Shown here one piece after another: positions 26,048-34,391 of a DNA stretch of 34,675 nt. The DNA is from Paludibacteraceae bacterium (GTDB lineage Bacteria; Bacteroidota; Bacteroidia; Bacteroidales; Paludibacteraceae), in assembly GCA_017401985.1 (NCBI GenBank), contig JAFPNK010000057.1, forward strand, positions 1-34,675, in the 5' to 3' direction. The notes below the pieces were generated by a model that saw only the letters and a program-made list of their open reading frames with translations, was not told the origin of the DNA and searched no databases. The translations under genes and the position numbers were made by a program. Within the stretch, counting starts at the first letter, position 1, and each line of letters starts with the position of its first letter.

Positions 26048-26057
26048 CTTTTTTTTG

Positions 26058-26065
26058 TACCTTTG
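26058..26065 (+). promoter_or_regulatory. -7 element of the BspA-like gene
   Basis: TACCTTTG fits the -7 consensus and is 50 bases before the ATG. No TTG/TTTG is found at the usual distance; the position near 26035 is occupied by the heptamer array. The nearest TTTG is at 25992-25995, too far upstream for a normal promoter. Confidence 0.6.
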
Positions 26066-26115
26066 CAGCCGCAAAGGTTTGCCGCTCTTTTTAGAAACAT
26101 AAAAAACACGATAAT

Positions 26116-26985
26116 ATGAGAAAACTTTTGACTCTTTTCATTGCGCTTGCAACAAGCGTGGGAACGTTATTTGCCGAAAGCGGCACATGTGGAGAGAACC
26201 TCACATGGACTTTGGACAATAATGGTGTATTGACCATTTCCGGATCGGGAGCAATGACAAATTGGGACTGGGCGGACGAAGGAGATCCCAGTCCATGGTA
26301 TCAAAACACCAATATTCAGGAAATCATCATCAAAAGCGGTGTCACAAACATTGGAGAGTACGCTTTCTTTGATTGCAGCAATTTAACTTATATCACTATC
26401 CCTAATAGTGTGAAAATTATCGGACGAAATGCTTTCTCCGGTTGTAATAGTCTTACAACCATTGCTATTCCCAACAGTGTCACGACCATAGGGGGCTACG
26501 TATTTAGTTCATGCGAGAATCTAAGATCGGTCACTATCCCGAGTAGCGTAACAAGCATTAGTGAAGCGATTTTTAGTGCTTGTGACGAACTGATTAGCAT
26601 TGTGGTAGAACAGGGCAATCCGGTTTACGACAGTCGAAATGATTGTAATGCCATTATAAAAACGGCGACGAATACGCTTGTTGCTGGCTGCAAAAACACC
26701 AGAATTCCTAATAGTGTCACTGCTATTGGCGACGATGCTTTCTTCTACAGTTCTCTGACATCCATCACCATTCCTAACAGCGTCATCACTATCGGAAATG
26801 AGGCGTTCTATAGCTGCAGCAATCTGTCTTCTGTTACAATTGGCAATAGTGTAAAAACAATTGGCAACAATGCCTTTTGGAGCTGTACCGGTCTAACGAG
26901 CATCATCATTCCTAAAAGTGTCACCTACATTGCGGACGATGCGTTTGATGATTGCCCCGACTTGAAAATAAGACACGAAGAATAA
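26116..26985 (+). CDS. BspA-like leucine-rich-repeat surface protein
   Basis: A 289-residue secreted protein. A signal peptide (MRKLLTLFIALATSVGTLFA) is followed by the GTCGENLTWTLDNNGVLTISGSGAM domain often seen at the start of such proteins, and then 23-residue repeats of the Treponema-type LRR_5 pattern (xLTxITIPNSVxxIGxxAFxxCxx) from about 75 to the end. BspA proteins bind host proteins or other bacteria. It has no T9SS sorting domain and simply stops after the last repeat (DLKIRHEE). The gene is visibly richer in A and T than its neighbours, which may reflect transfer. It lies 69 bases upstream of the surface operon. Confidence 0.88.
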   Translation: MRKLLTLFIALATSVGTLFAESGTCGENLTWTLDNNGVLTISGSGAMTNWDWADEGDPSPWYQNTNIQEIIIKSGVTNIGEYAFFDCSNLTYITIPNSVKIIGRNAFSGCNSLTTIAIPNSVTTIGGYVFSSCENLRSVTIPSSVTSISEAIFSACDELISIVVEQGNPVYDSRNDCNAIIKTATNTLVAGCKNTRIPNSVTAIGDDAFFYSSLTSITIPNSVITIGNEAFYSCSNLSSVTIGNSVKTIGNNAFWSCTGLTSIIIPKSVTYIADDAFDDCPDLKIRHEE

Positions 26986-27054
26986 CAAACGATCTACTGG
27001 GTCTGCCGGGTTACACTGGTGCAATTCTTTTCCGGAATAATTGACTGACACCCC

Positions 27055-28554
27055 ATGAAACGCCTTCTCTATCTGACTCTCTGCGTGCTCTGCAGCCTGA
27101 CGATGGTTGCGGCGGATGAAGTGCCGACTGCTACGCTGCAGCACGGCGATCAGATGACTCCTTTCTTCGGAGACAGCGCGTTCCTTCAAGCCAATAGAGC
27201 TGCGGTAGATGGCGATGTGATTACGCTGAATGCGAGTGTATTTCGCGGCGATACGGTTCGGCATTCGATTCGTATATACGGAGAATATGGTGCGTTCCCC
27301 AACACCAGCAGCAGCAACACCTACACCACCACCGTCGGACATTATACTTACTACAATGATCCTTCCTCGAAAACATTAGAGATTATAGCAGATAATGTTT
27401 TTATAGAAGGAGTGGCTTCTTCTCGGGTATATTTGTGGCAGATTAGCGGCTTCACCTTCAAACGAAGTGCTTCTTCTGTCGATAGCAGATACAATACAAC
27501 TCATACAAACACGCTGATCGACCAGTGTTATATCGAAGATGAAAAAGCCAATCTATCCGGCATGAATTATACCATCAAGAACTCCGCCATTCACACTTTC
27601 AGCAGATCCAACAGATACGCTGTTAATCCGTTAGCAACCATCACCAACTGTTTCATAGATTGGTTCTACCGAAGCGGAAATACGGATGCCTACTGGATTA
27701 TTCAACCGCAAGCCGTCTATACCAATTGTATTTTAGGTTTGGATGCCTACACAGAGGGTTCACCGGAGTACCAATCAAGTGGTCTGCCCGAAGTGCAATG
27801 GAAAGCACCGTCAGAATTTCACTATAATTATTTTTACCGATTCAATCTGGAGCACTACTCCGAGTACTATGTGCCTTTCTCTTTTGCTTCCAATTGCGTA
27901 AATGAGGGCAACGAAGTTAACAGCGCGAATTCGTCAGCCGTAAGTTGCGAAGGCAATTATTATGATTTCACGCCGGTATGTGTCGGTTGGTTTAGAGAAC
28001 GTACTACATGGGCACCCATGACCGGTTCAGATGGCACACCGGTAGGAATAACAGGAGGCACCGGCTATTCGCAGTATCCGGGCATTCCTAAAACTTATCT
28101 CGGTTGGGCAGGACAGCCAACGAATATTGCAGGGCAATTGAAACGTAATATATATGTATTCACTTATCCTGAGAATCCGGGAGACACACCGGAAGCGGAT
28201 TTCTTTGAATACTGGATAGACGACCCGTACGGAGAGGGAACCATCCTACGCATGGACACGCTAGCCGAAGATAATTATTCCAGATATCAACTAAACGATT
28301 ACACCTTTGACTGTTCCCGTCTTTCTGCCGGAGAGCATATACTATATTACCGTGCCCGAGACTCCTATGGAGCTTACAGCCCGCTGCACGTTGATACTTT
28401 CTACCGCACGAACCCGTATGACGAGGTGATGATTCTGCCGTACGAGGCGACAGAATTAGTGGGTGACCAGCAGACGGCAAACCCGACGTATATGGCATAT
28501 CCGACGGAGATAGAAGAGAGCATGCCGCCTATTGAATGTAAGGACACGAACTGA
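27055..28554 (+). CDS. Secreted beta-helix-like surface protein
   Basis: A 499-residue protein with a signal peptide (MKRLLYLTLCVLCSLTMVAA). The middle part (about 95-270) has short repeating strands of the type YTIKNSAIHTF, ATITNCFIDWF and AVYTNCILGLD, which suggests a right-handed parallel beta helix, as in pectate-lyase-like or adhesin proteins. The C-terminal part (about 375-450) looks like an Ig or fibronectin domain (FFEYWIDDPYGEGTIL ... LSAGEHILYYRARDSYGAYSP). No catalytic motif or T9SS signal is seen, so the function is unknown. Its TGA overlaps the ATG of the next gene by one base, so the two are coupled. Confidence 0.7.
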   Translation: MKRLLYLTLCVLCSLTMVAADEVPTATLQHGDQMTPFFGDSAFLQANRAAVDGDVITLNASVFRGDTVRHSIRIYGEYGAFPNTSSSNTYTTTVGHYTYYNDPSSKTLEIIADNVFIEGVASSRVYLWQISGFTFKRSASSVDSRYNTTHTNTLIDQCYIEDEKANLSGMNYTIKNSAIHTFSRSNRYAVNPLATITNCFIDWFYRSGNTDAYWIIQPQAVYTNCILGLDAYTEGSPEYQSSGLPEVQWKAPSEFHYNYFYRFNLEHYSEYYVPFSFASNCVNEGNEVNSANSSAVSCEGNYYDFTPVCVGWFRERTTWAPMTGSDGTPVGITGGTGYSQYPGIPKTYLGWAGQPTNIAGQLKRNIYVFTYPENPGDTPEADFFEYWIDDPYGEGTILRMDTLAEDNYSRYQLNDYTFDCSRLSAGEHILYYRARDSYGAYSPLHVDTFYRTNPYDEVMILPYEATELVGDQQTANPTYMAYPTEIEESMPPIECKDTN

Positions 28555-31500
28555 TGCGCAGATGGATTTCCTTAGTATGGTGTGTGTGGCTGATGAGCAT
28601 AGCGGTCAGTAACGCGCAGAACACGGAAGGACGGGAGTTCTGGCTGACGTATCTGCATAACCTGCGGAATGCTGACCTGTCGCTTATCGTGTCTTCCCGT
28701 TCCAATACCATCGTGACCGTGAACAATCCCCGCACAGGCTGGAACGCTTCATTCTCCGTGCAAGCAGGACAGGTTACTCAATTCGCCATTCCGTCAGAGC
28801 AAGCGTACATGAGTTCGAACGGACAAGTCGAGCAAAAAGGCCTGCATGTCACTTCCACCGCTTCTATCTCGCTCTATGCCTCTAACTACGCTGACTATAC
28901 CTACGATGCTACGCTCGTGCTGCCGGTTACCGCTTTAGGAAAGAGTTATATCATCCAAGTGCCGGAAGATAAACGGGAAGGTTGTGCCGAGTTTGCGGTC
29001 GTAGCCACGGAGAACAACACCTCCGTCACCATCACTCCGCATGCCCGCACCTTAGATGGACATATCAAGAACATCCCCTACTCGGTAGTGCTGCAACGCG
29101 GAGAAGCATATCAGGTGATGAGCAAAGATGAGGGCAGTGATTTCTCCGGCAGTTTCATTCAATCCAAAGCGCCGATTGCGGTCTTCGCCGGACACGAGTG
29201 TGCGAACATAGCTGCAGACAACCACTGGTGCGACCATGTAGTGGAACAGCAGCATCCGGTGTCTATGTGGGGAAGGGAGTTCATCGTCACCAAGACCATC
29301 GGTCAAACCGGTAACCGCGTCACCGTCACCGCCCAATTGGACAACACGCGTGTGCAAGTGAACGGCGCGACGGTGGCAACCCTCCGGGCGTTGGAGAGTT
29401 ATACGTTCCGTTTGACAGATGCGAGTGCTGCAGTGACCACCAGCGAACCCACTGCCTGTTTCCTATATATAGAAGGTGCACAGCAGAACGGCTTATACGG
29501 AGATCCATCCAGCGTGACCATCACGCCGACGGCCCAATGGGTGGATGATATTAGTTTTACCACTTTCCAGACAGATGCCTCACGTGCGCATTTCGTCAAC
29601 GTAGTAACCACCTCATTGGGTGCATCATCCATGACCTTGGACGGTCGATTGATTGCCGATGCGTTTCAACCGGTAAGCGGAGATCCTTACTGGTACTACG
29701 CGCAAATACCCATCAATGCCGGTACACACACGCTGCGCACCCCTAACGCCGGGTTCACAGGATACGTCTATGGAATGGGGCACTGCGAGAGTTATGCATA
29801 CGCCTTGGGCTGCGCCACGTATTTCATTTCGCATGATGACTGGTTAGCGGTCGATCCGTACGCAGAGATAGTCTATTCGGATGCCACGTGTTATCAGACA
29901 CCCGTCACGTTCTCCCTTCGCACCAATATGGATTATACTTCCCTGCTTTGGAATTTAGGCGACGGCACCACGAGTACCGAACCGAACATCACACATACCT
30001 ATCCCTCTGCAGGTATCTATACGGTAACACTGACAGTGACGGAGGGCGAATACTCAATCACCACTCGGGCCAAGATACCGCTCGCTGCGGAGATAAGAGA
30101 CACGATTTATGCGGATATATGTGCGAACGAAAGTTATATCTATGACGGCACCGCATATAGCGCAGAAGGCATCTATCTGCTGCGTCAGACGCCTACTTTG
30201 GACTGCGACAGCCTGCTATATCTCAACCTGACTGTACATCCAACCTATGAGGTGACGGAAGAAGCGTCTTTCCCGCTGGGCAGTTCGTACGGGTGGCACG
30301 ATAAGCGGTATCGCGAAGCCGGTACATACACGGACACCCTGCCGTCAATGATGGGATGCGACAGTGTGTGCATTCTGCATCTGACCACCACCCAGGCGCT
30401 GCAGACCATGTACGACACGATTGAATGGCAACCGACGTATCGCTTCCACGGATATGATTTCCCGTTAGCCCCCGTGGACGGATACACCGATCGCGATTAT
30501 GTCGATTACACGCTGTGTTACCGCGACAAAGTGCGATGTGCCACCTATCGGGTACACTTGTCCATCATAGTGCCCCAACCACCCGAACCGCTTATCCCGC
30601 CTCTTCCCGTTCAAACGATTGACACTGCTTTCTGCCACACGGACACTATATGGTGGAACGAGCACGCTTATACCCAAGCAGGAACCTACCGAGACACTGT
30701 CTTCTCTGCGGTGGGAATAGAAGGCATCTACCAAATAAACATCAGCGATTATCGTTCCTTCTCCTCCATTAGCGTGCAGAACGTATCGTCGTATGATTTT
30801 CACGGCCGCACGTTTACCGAATCGGGTACGTATCGCGATACGCTCACCAATGCCGGTGGCTGTGATTCCATCGTCACGCTGCACCTCGGTATTATGGAGC
30901 AATGCACTATTCATACAGACGAGCACCGTAGTCTGTGCGAAGGCGAGACGATGGATTGGAACGGGCAGACATGCGTACCCGGCAATGATTACACCGCTTC
31001 GTTCGTTTCTCCGGACGGTTGTGATTCAATCGTCACACTTCACTTGACCGCATTGGAACGCAAGCAAACGAACCTGACTGTCGGACTCTGCGAAGGCGAT
31101 TATTACCGCATCGGTGAGGAGCGATTAACCGAACCCGGTACCTACACCTATTCGTTTACAAGTAGCGAAGGATGCGATTCGCTCGTCACACTCCTACTCT
31201 ACAACCAACCCCATTACGCCGACACGCTGGACACCTTCACCCGCACCGGCATACCGTACGAATGGCAAAACACCCAATACACCGATTCCGGTACGTACAC
31301 CGTCGGGCTCATTGCCTCCAACGGATGCGACAGCGTCAAGGTACTGCGATTGGCTGTGCTACCGGCTTGCCCGGAAAAGAACACCGAAGAGGTGTACGAC
31401 ACCATCATTGCCGGACAGTCGTATCTTTTTGAGCAGCAGACCTATACGCAAACCGGAGTTTATACGCATGTACTGAACGGCATGTACCGCTGCGACTCTA

Positions 31501-32273
31501 TTCGCATCCTGCATCTGGAAGTCAATCCGCTGCATCTCGCTTCCGTCGAGACCGGTGATTCGTGTGCGAATAACGGTGTACTCTCCATCGATATAACCTA
31601 CACCGGTCTGGCTCATCAAGTGCGCGTGTCCTTCGATTCGACATCCCTGCAAGCCGGTTGGCGCGATACCATCATGCCCCTGACGGATGACGGCATCATC
31701 CATCTGCCTGTCACTGCACGCGCCGGACAATACAACGCCACCATCGAACTGCTCTTCCGAGGCGAAGTGATAGACCGCTACACCCTGCCCATCCGACTGC
31801 TTTACCCCTCTTCCGTGCTCGAGCAGGCATGGAACGATGTGATTGCCGTGCTGACGCACGATTATAACGGAGGGTACGATTTTGCAGCTTTCCAATGGTT
31901 TGAAGACGGACACTTATTAGTAGGAGAGACAGGTCCGTATCTCTACCGCCCGTTAATCATGGGAGCCGCCTATAGCGCATTGCTCACACAAACCGATGGC
32001 ACGCAAATGATGACCTGCCCGCTGATTGCGCAATCGCAGCAGGATATAAGCCTCTACCCCACTATCGTTGCTCCGCGCCAAATGATCCAATGCAGAACAT
32101 CCGAACCCGGCACGCTTATCGTCTATAATGCACTGGGAACCATGGTTTTGCAGCGCGCATTGGTAGCAGGTGACAACATTTTGGAAGCGCCGGATGCAAC
32201 CGGATTACACATGGTTCGTATTCAGCTCAGAGAAGCCACTAATCACAAGACTTATAAACTGATTATCCGATGA
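28554..32273 (+). CDS. Large T9SS surface protein with IgGFc-binding-type domain
   Basis: A 1239-residue secreted protein. A signal peptide (to about 21) is followed by an IgGFc-binding-type N-terminal domain beginning GREFWLTYLHN and reaching past residue 300. A PKD domain is at about 442-502 (WNLGDGTTSTEPNITHTYPSAGIYTVTLTV). From about 510 to 985 there are eight repeats of some 50-110 residues, each ending in a CDSIVTLHL-like strand (one degenerate), typical of T9SS cargo. The C-terminus (about 1164-1239; VYNALGTMVLQRAL ... YKLIIR) is a type A T9SS sorting domain. The protein should be exported by the type IX system and anchored or released at the surface, probably as an adhesin. It overlaps the next gene by ATGA. 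Confidence 0.9.
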   Translation: MRRWISLVWCVWLMSIAVSNAQNTEGREFWLTYLHNLRNADLSLIVSSRSNTIVTVNNPRTGWNASFSVQAGQVTQFAIPSEQAYMSSNGQVEQKGLHVTSTASISLYASNYADYTYDATLVLPVTALGKSYIIQVPEDKREGCAEFAVVATENNTSVTITPHARTLDGHIKNIPYSVVLQRGEAYQVMSKDEGSDFSGSFIQSKAPIAVFAGHECANIAADNHWCDHVVEQQHPVSMWGREFIVTKTIGQTGNRVTVTAQLDNTRVQVNGATVATLRALESYTFRLTDASAAVTTSEPTACFLYIEGAQQNGLYGDPSSVTITPTAQWVDDISFTTFQTDASRAHFVNVVTTSLGASSMTLDGRLIADAFQPVSGDPYWYYAQIPINAGTHTLRTPNAGFTGYVYGMGHCESYAYALGCATYFISHDDWLAVDPYAEIVYSDATCYQTPVTFSLRTNMDYTSLLWNLGDGTTSTEPNITHTYPSAGIYTVTLTVTEGEYSITTRAKIPLAAEIRDTIYADICANESYIYDGTAYSAEGIYLLRQTPTLDCDSLLYLNLTVHPTYEVTEEASFPLGSSYGWHDKRYREAGTYTDTLPSMMGCDSVCILHLTTTQALQTMYDTIEWQPTYRFHGYDFPLAPVDGYTDRDYVDYTLCYRDKVRCATYRVHLSIIVPQPPEPLIPPLPVQTIDTAFCHTDTIWWNEHAYTQAGTYRDTVFSAVGIEGIYQINISDYRSFSSISVQNVSSYDFHGRTFTESGTYRDTLTNAGGCDSIVTLHLGIMEQCTIHTDEHRSLCEGETMDWNGQTCVPGNDYTASFVSPDGCDSIVTLHLTALERKQTNLTVGLCEGDYYRIGEERLTEPGTYTYSFTSSEGCDSLVTLLLYNQPHYADTLDTFTRTGIPYEWQNTQYTDSGTYTVGLIASNGCDSVKVLRLAVLPACPEKNTEEVYDTIIAGQSYLFEQQTYTQTGVYTHVLNGMYRCDSIRILHLEVNPLHLASVETGDSCANNGVLSIDITYTGLAHQVRVSFDSTSLQAGWRDTIMPLTDDGIIHLPVTARAGQYNATIELLFRGEVIDRYTLPIRLLYPSSVLEQAWNDVIAVLTHDYNGGYDFAAFQWFEDGHLLVGETGPYLYRPLIMGAAYSALLTQTDGTQMMTCPLIAQSQQDISLYPTIVAPRQMIQCRTSEPGTLIVYNALGTMVLQRALVAGDNILEAPDATGLHMVRIQLREATNHKTYKLIIR

Positions 32274-33154
32274 AGTCATTCCGATTCCATATACTGCTTT
32301 TGCTGCTGTGCGCACAGCTTCCTTGTGCGGCGCAGCATTATATAGGAGTGACCGTAGCCGGACATGCACCTCGGATGGTCGATCACAGCCGCCTCACGCA
32401 CCCGCAATGGACCGGAGGAGGGGATCTGGGCTTGGCGTACGAATGGCATAACAATCATGTGCTGATTCATACAGGAGTGCGCTACGCACTGCTCAACGCA
32501 GTCATGGCAGTAGATAGTCAGTTATTGGTGCAGGAGATGATTGACACGCGCGGTGTTCCTTTCACCTACCGCGGAACGCTTGCCGAACGAAGAGATGCGG
32601 CGATGGCCGGACAGATCAACGTACCGTTGTATGTGGGCGGTGCCTGGAACGGGTTTTACGGCATGGCGGGCGTGAACCTCGCCGCCGTCATGCATTCGCA
32701 GGCCATCATAACGGCGCAACTCAAGACCGTCGGCGATTATAACGGACGGTACTATGTAGATCTGGAAGACATGCCGAATCATGGGTACCATGATTATGAA
32801 CCTGTCGCATCCCATCACCCGTTGACGCTCGCGCAATTCGATGTGCGCTTGGGCGCTGAAGCAGGATATATGTTTCCGCTCTCCCATCCATCCCTGCATG
32901 CCCAACGTATTCCGGTCATGCGCATCGGCGCGTTTGCCGAATACGGACTGATCAATCAACGCACCCGTTCTACGGAGAATATCCCTCGTACGCAACCGGA
33001 TTATGAGCACTACATGAGTATCGTAATGACGCACCTCTATGCCTCGTCCGAAGAACCCTACACCACAGCACATTGGTTCACCTTCGGCATGCGAATCACC
33101 CTTCTCTTCCCTGTTTCCGATTCCGCTTTCGGCCATGGGTGCAATTGCTATTAA
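32270..33154 (+). CDS. Outer-membrane beta-barrel protein of the surface operon
   Basis: A 294-residue protein with a signal peptide (MKSFRFHILLLLLCAQLPCAAQ) and barrel-like strands (HYIGVTVAGHAP, GGGDLGLAYEWHNNHVLIHTGVRYALL, INVPLYVGGAWNGFYGMAGVNLAAV, FDVRLGAEAGYMFPL, WFTFGMRITLLFPV). The layout is that of the PorT-like or OMP_b-brl group. Its ATG overlaps the stop codon of the T9SS cargo gene, so the two are made together; it may anchor or help export the large protein, but this is inference. It is the last gene of the operon. Confidence 0.75.
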   Translation: MKSFRFHILLLLLCAQLPCAAQHYIGVTVAGHAPRMVDHSRLTHPQWTGGGDLGLAYEWHNNHVLIHTGVRYALLNAVMAVDSQLLVQEMIDTRGVPFTYRGTLAERRDAAMAGQINVPLYVGGAWNGFYGMAGVNLAAVMHSQAIITAQLKTVGDYNGRYYVDLEDMPNHGYHDYEPVASHHPLTLAQFDVRLGAEAGYMFPLSHPSLHAQRIPVMRIGAFAEYGLINQRTRSTENIPRTQPDYEHYMSIVMTHLYASSEEPYTTAHWFTFGMRITLLFPVSDSAFGHGCNCY

Positions 33155-33174
33155 TAATTTTTTCCGTACCTTTG
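33145..33174 (+). promoter_or_regulatory. Promoter of a candidate small RNA
   Basis: TTG at 33145-33147 (inside the end of the barrel gene), a 19-base spacer and TACCTTTG at 33167-33174. Transcription should start near 33179. No normal gene follows on this strand before the terminator at 33246-33269. Confidence 0.7.
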
Positions 33175-33178
33175 CACC

Positions 33179-33269
33179 CGAAATCGTTAATATAGAATTT
33201 CTATAATAGGAAATATATAAATACAGATTTATATCATGAATAATGGCAGTCTTCGGACTGCTTTTTTTT
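33179..33269 (+). ncRNA. Candidate small RNA of about 90 bases
   Basis: A promoter and a strong terminator frame a short region that folds into three consecutive hairpins: 33191-33205 (TATAGAA, T, TTCTATA), 33215-33234 (ATATAAAT, loop ACAG, ATTTATAT) and the terminator stem 33246-33261. A 39-codon frame begins at 33238 but runs through the terminator, so it is unlikely to be the product. It could be an independent small RNA, or the 3' end of the surface operon transcript with its own promoter. No known RNA family is recognised. Confidence 0.45.
33246..33269 (+). terminator. Intrinsic terminator with UUCG loop
   Basis: Stem GCAGTC (33246-33251) and GACTGC (33256-33261), loop TTCG, followed by eight T at 33262-33269. 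It would end both the surface operon and the small transcript. It has no T-run on the other strand, so it does not serve the RAYT gene. It is the only clear intrinsic terminator seen in the window. Confidence 0.9.
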
Positions 33270-33307
33270 GGATTACGCAAATAAAAAAGATAAAAAAACG
33301 AATTTTG

Positions 33308-33338
33308 CCGAATGGCATTCGGCGCAATGGACAAAATA
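33308..33338. repeat. REP-like palindrome A, beside the RAYT gene
   Basis: The perfect palindrome CCGAATG-G-CATTCGG (33308-33322) is followed by a conserved tail that ends GGACAAAATA (33329-33338). It shares 27 of 31 bases with palindrome B, inside the RAYT gene. It lies just past the RAYT stop codon. Confidence 0.8.
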
Positions 33339-33346
33339 ATGGAAAT

Positions 33347-34327
33347 TTATGCTGAGTATGATATTTCCTCGGCCATGCCGTTCATGGCGACGCAGTCATT
33401 GCGGGATATATGCTTCTTCTTGGGGTCGTATTCCCATGGGCTGAGGATAAGAACGCGACCGGCGGCAACGGCATCAAACAGACCGGCTGATGGCTTGTAA
33501 TAATCGCGGAAACCGTTGTCAGTTAGGAGGATAATATTATGTCCTTCGGCGAGCAGAACAGTGAGGACTTCCTTCTCTTGTTCGGATATGAAAGGTGAAA
33601 CCATAACAGCTCCTTGACGGGCAGCGATGACGCAACCGTTCATATAATCGCGGAGAGGTCGATCGTTGCCGTTTTGTACGGCATCTTTCACCCACTCGCT
33701 ATGAACATGAACCGGCTCGTAATGTTGGGCAAGGAGAAGTTTAGTATTGCCGACCGCAGAATATGTTCGACCGGCGATGACGATGTTCTCTTGAACGCGG
33801 AAGAAGCCCGGTTTGAGCAGTTTTGTAGCGAGCCGCTGTGGGTTCATTTTTACATATTGCATCATTGCATCCAGTTGTCCTTTGCGAGACATCGGGCGTA
33901 TAAAGGGCATTTCTGTGAAGATAGAAGGATTATTATTTTGTTCGTTGTCCCGAATGGCATTCGGGTGAATTGACAAAATATTTTCCCGGCAGTATTTGCG
34001 TGAGGCTTGCCAGAATCCGCGCACTACACTTCTAATGCTATAGGGCATTGTTTGACGAACATGCAAAATAAAGTGCACATGGTCAGGCATGATGCAATAT
34101 TGAAGGACTCGAATCTGAGGTCGATAATGTGGAATAGAACCAATGAGAAAGACTATCTCTTTCCCCAAAGCAGTCCGTTCGACAAAGGCCCTGGTCGGGT
34201 CATTATCGGGGATTATCAAGTTGCCTAAAAGAGGTTCGCGAGTGGGTACTGTCAGTGTAACATGGTAGATACCGACACCTTTCCATGCCGTTTCAGGATC
34301 TTGCCAATGCCATTTATTGTTTGTCAT
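33347..34327 (-). CDS. RAYT-type HUH transposase with C-terminal SLOG-like domain
   Basis: A 326-residue REP-associated tyrosine transposase. The N-terminal Y1 domain has GVGIYHVTLTV, the HUH motif in CIMPDHVHFILHV (His83, His85) and a catalytic tyrosine candidate Tyr158 in MMQYVKMNPQRLATK. These enzymes nick single-stranded palindromic REP sequences. The C-terminal half (about 190-326; CVIAARQGAVMVSPFISEQEKEVL ... GHNIILLTDNGF ... AAGRVLILSPWE ... ISRNDCVAMNGMAEEI) looks like a Rossmann-type SLOG/DprA-like domain, which is inference from pattern. The ATG at 34327 is used; an in-frame TTG at 34336 is possible. It has its own promoter, and one REP-like palindrome lies inside the gene. Confidence 0.85.
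   Translation of the reverse strand: MTNNKWHWQDPETAWKGVGIYHVTLTVPTREPLLGNLIIPDNDPTRAFVERTALGKEIVFLIGSIPHYRPQIRVLQYCIMPDHVHFILHVRQTMPYSIRSVVRGFWQASRKYCRENILSIHPNAIRDNEQNNNPSIFTEMPFIRPMSRKGQLDAMMQYVKMNPQRLATKLLKPGFFRVQENIVIAGRTYSAVGNTKLLLAQHYEPVHVHSEWVKDAVQNGNDRPLRDYMNGCVIAARQGAVMVSPFISEQEKEVLTVLLAEGHNIILLTDNGFRDYYKPSAGLFDAVAAGRVLILSPWEYDPKKKHISRNDCVAMNGMAEEISYSA
33950..33980. repeat. REP-like palindrome B, inside the RAYT gene
   Basis: CCGAATG-G-CATTCGG (33950-33964, extendable by a C/G pair) followed by a tail that ends TTGACAAAATA (33970-33980). A wider imperfect inverted repeat extends about 25 bases on each side. It encodes HPNAIRD of the transposase. Confidence 0.8.
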
Positions 34328-34351
34328 ATATCGCAATTAGAAAACAGTGCA

Positions 34352-34382
34352 CAAAGGTACTGCTTTTTTGCAATATATGCAA
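34352..34382 (-). promoter_or_regulatory. Promoter of the RAYT gene
   Basis: On the minus strand TTG is at 34382-34380, followed by a 20-base spacer and TACCTTTG at 34359-34352. The -33 region reads CTTGCATATATT. It starts about 10 bases after the stop codon of the upstream partial gene, so the RAYT is expressed independently. Confidence 0.85.
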
Positions 34383-34391
34383 GAGGGAGAG

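Noticed and set aside
33238-33357. 39-codon open frame over the small-RNA terminator (MNNGSLRTAFFW...)
   Set aside because: It reads through a strong terminator and the REP-like palindrome, and the peptide is not like any protein I know.
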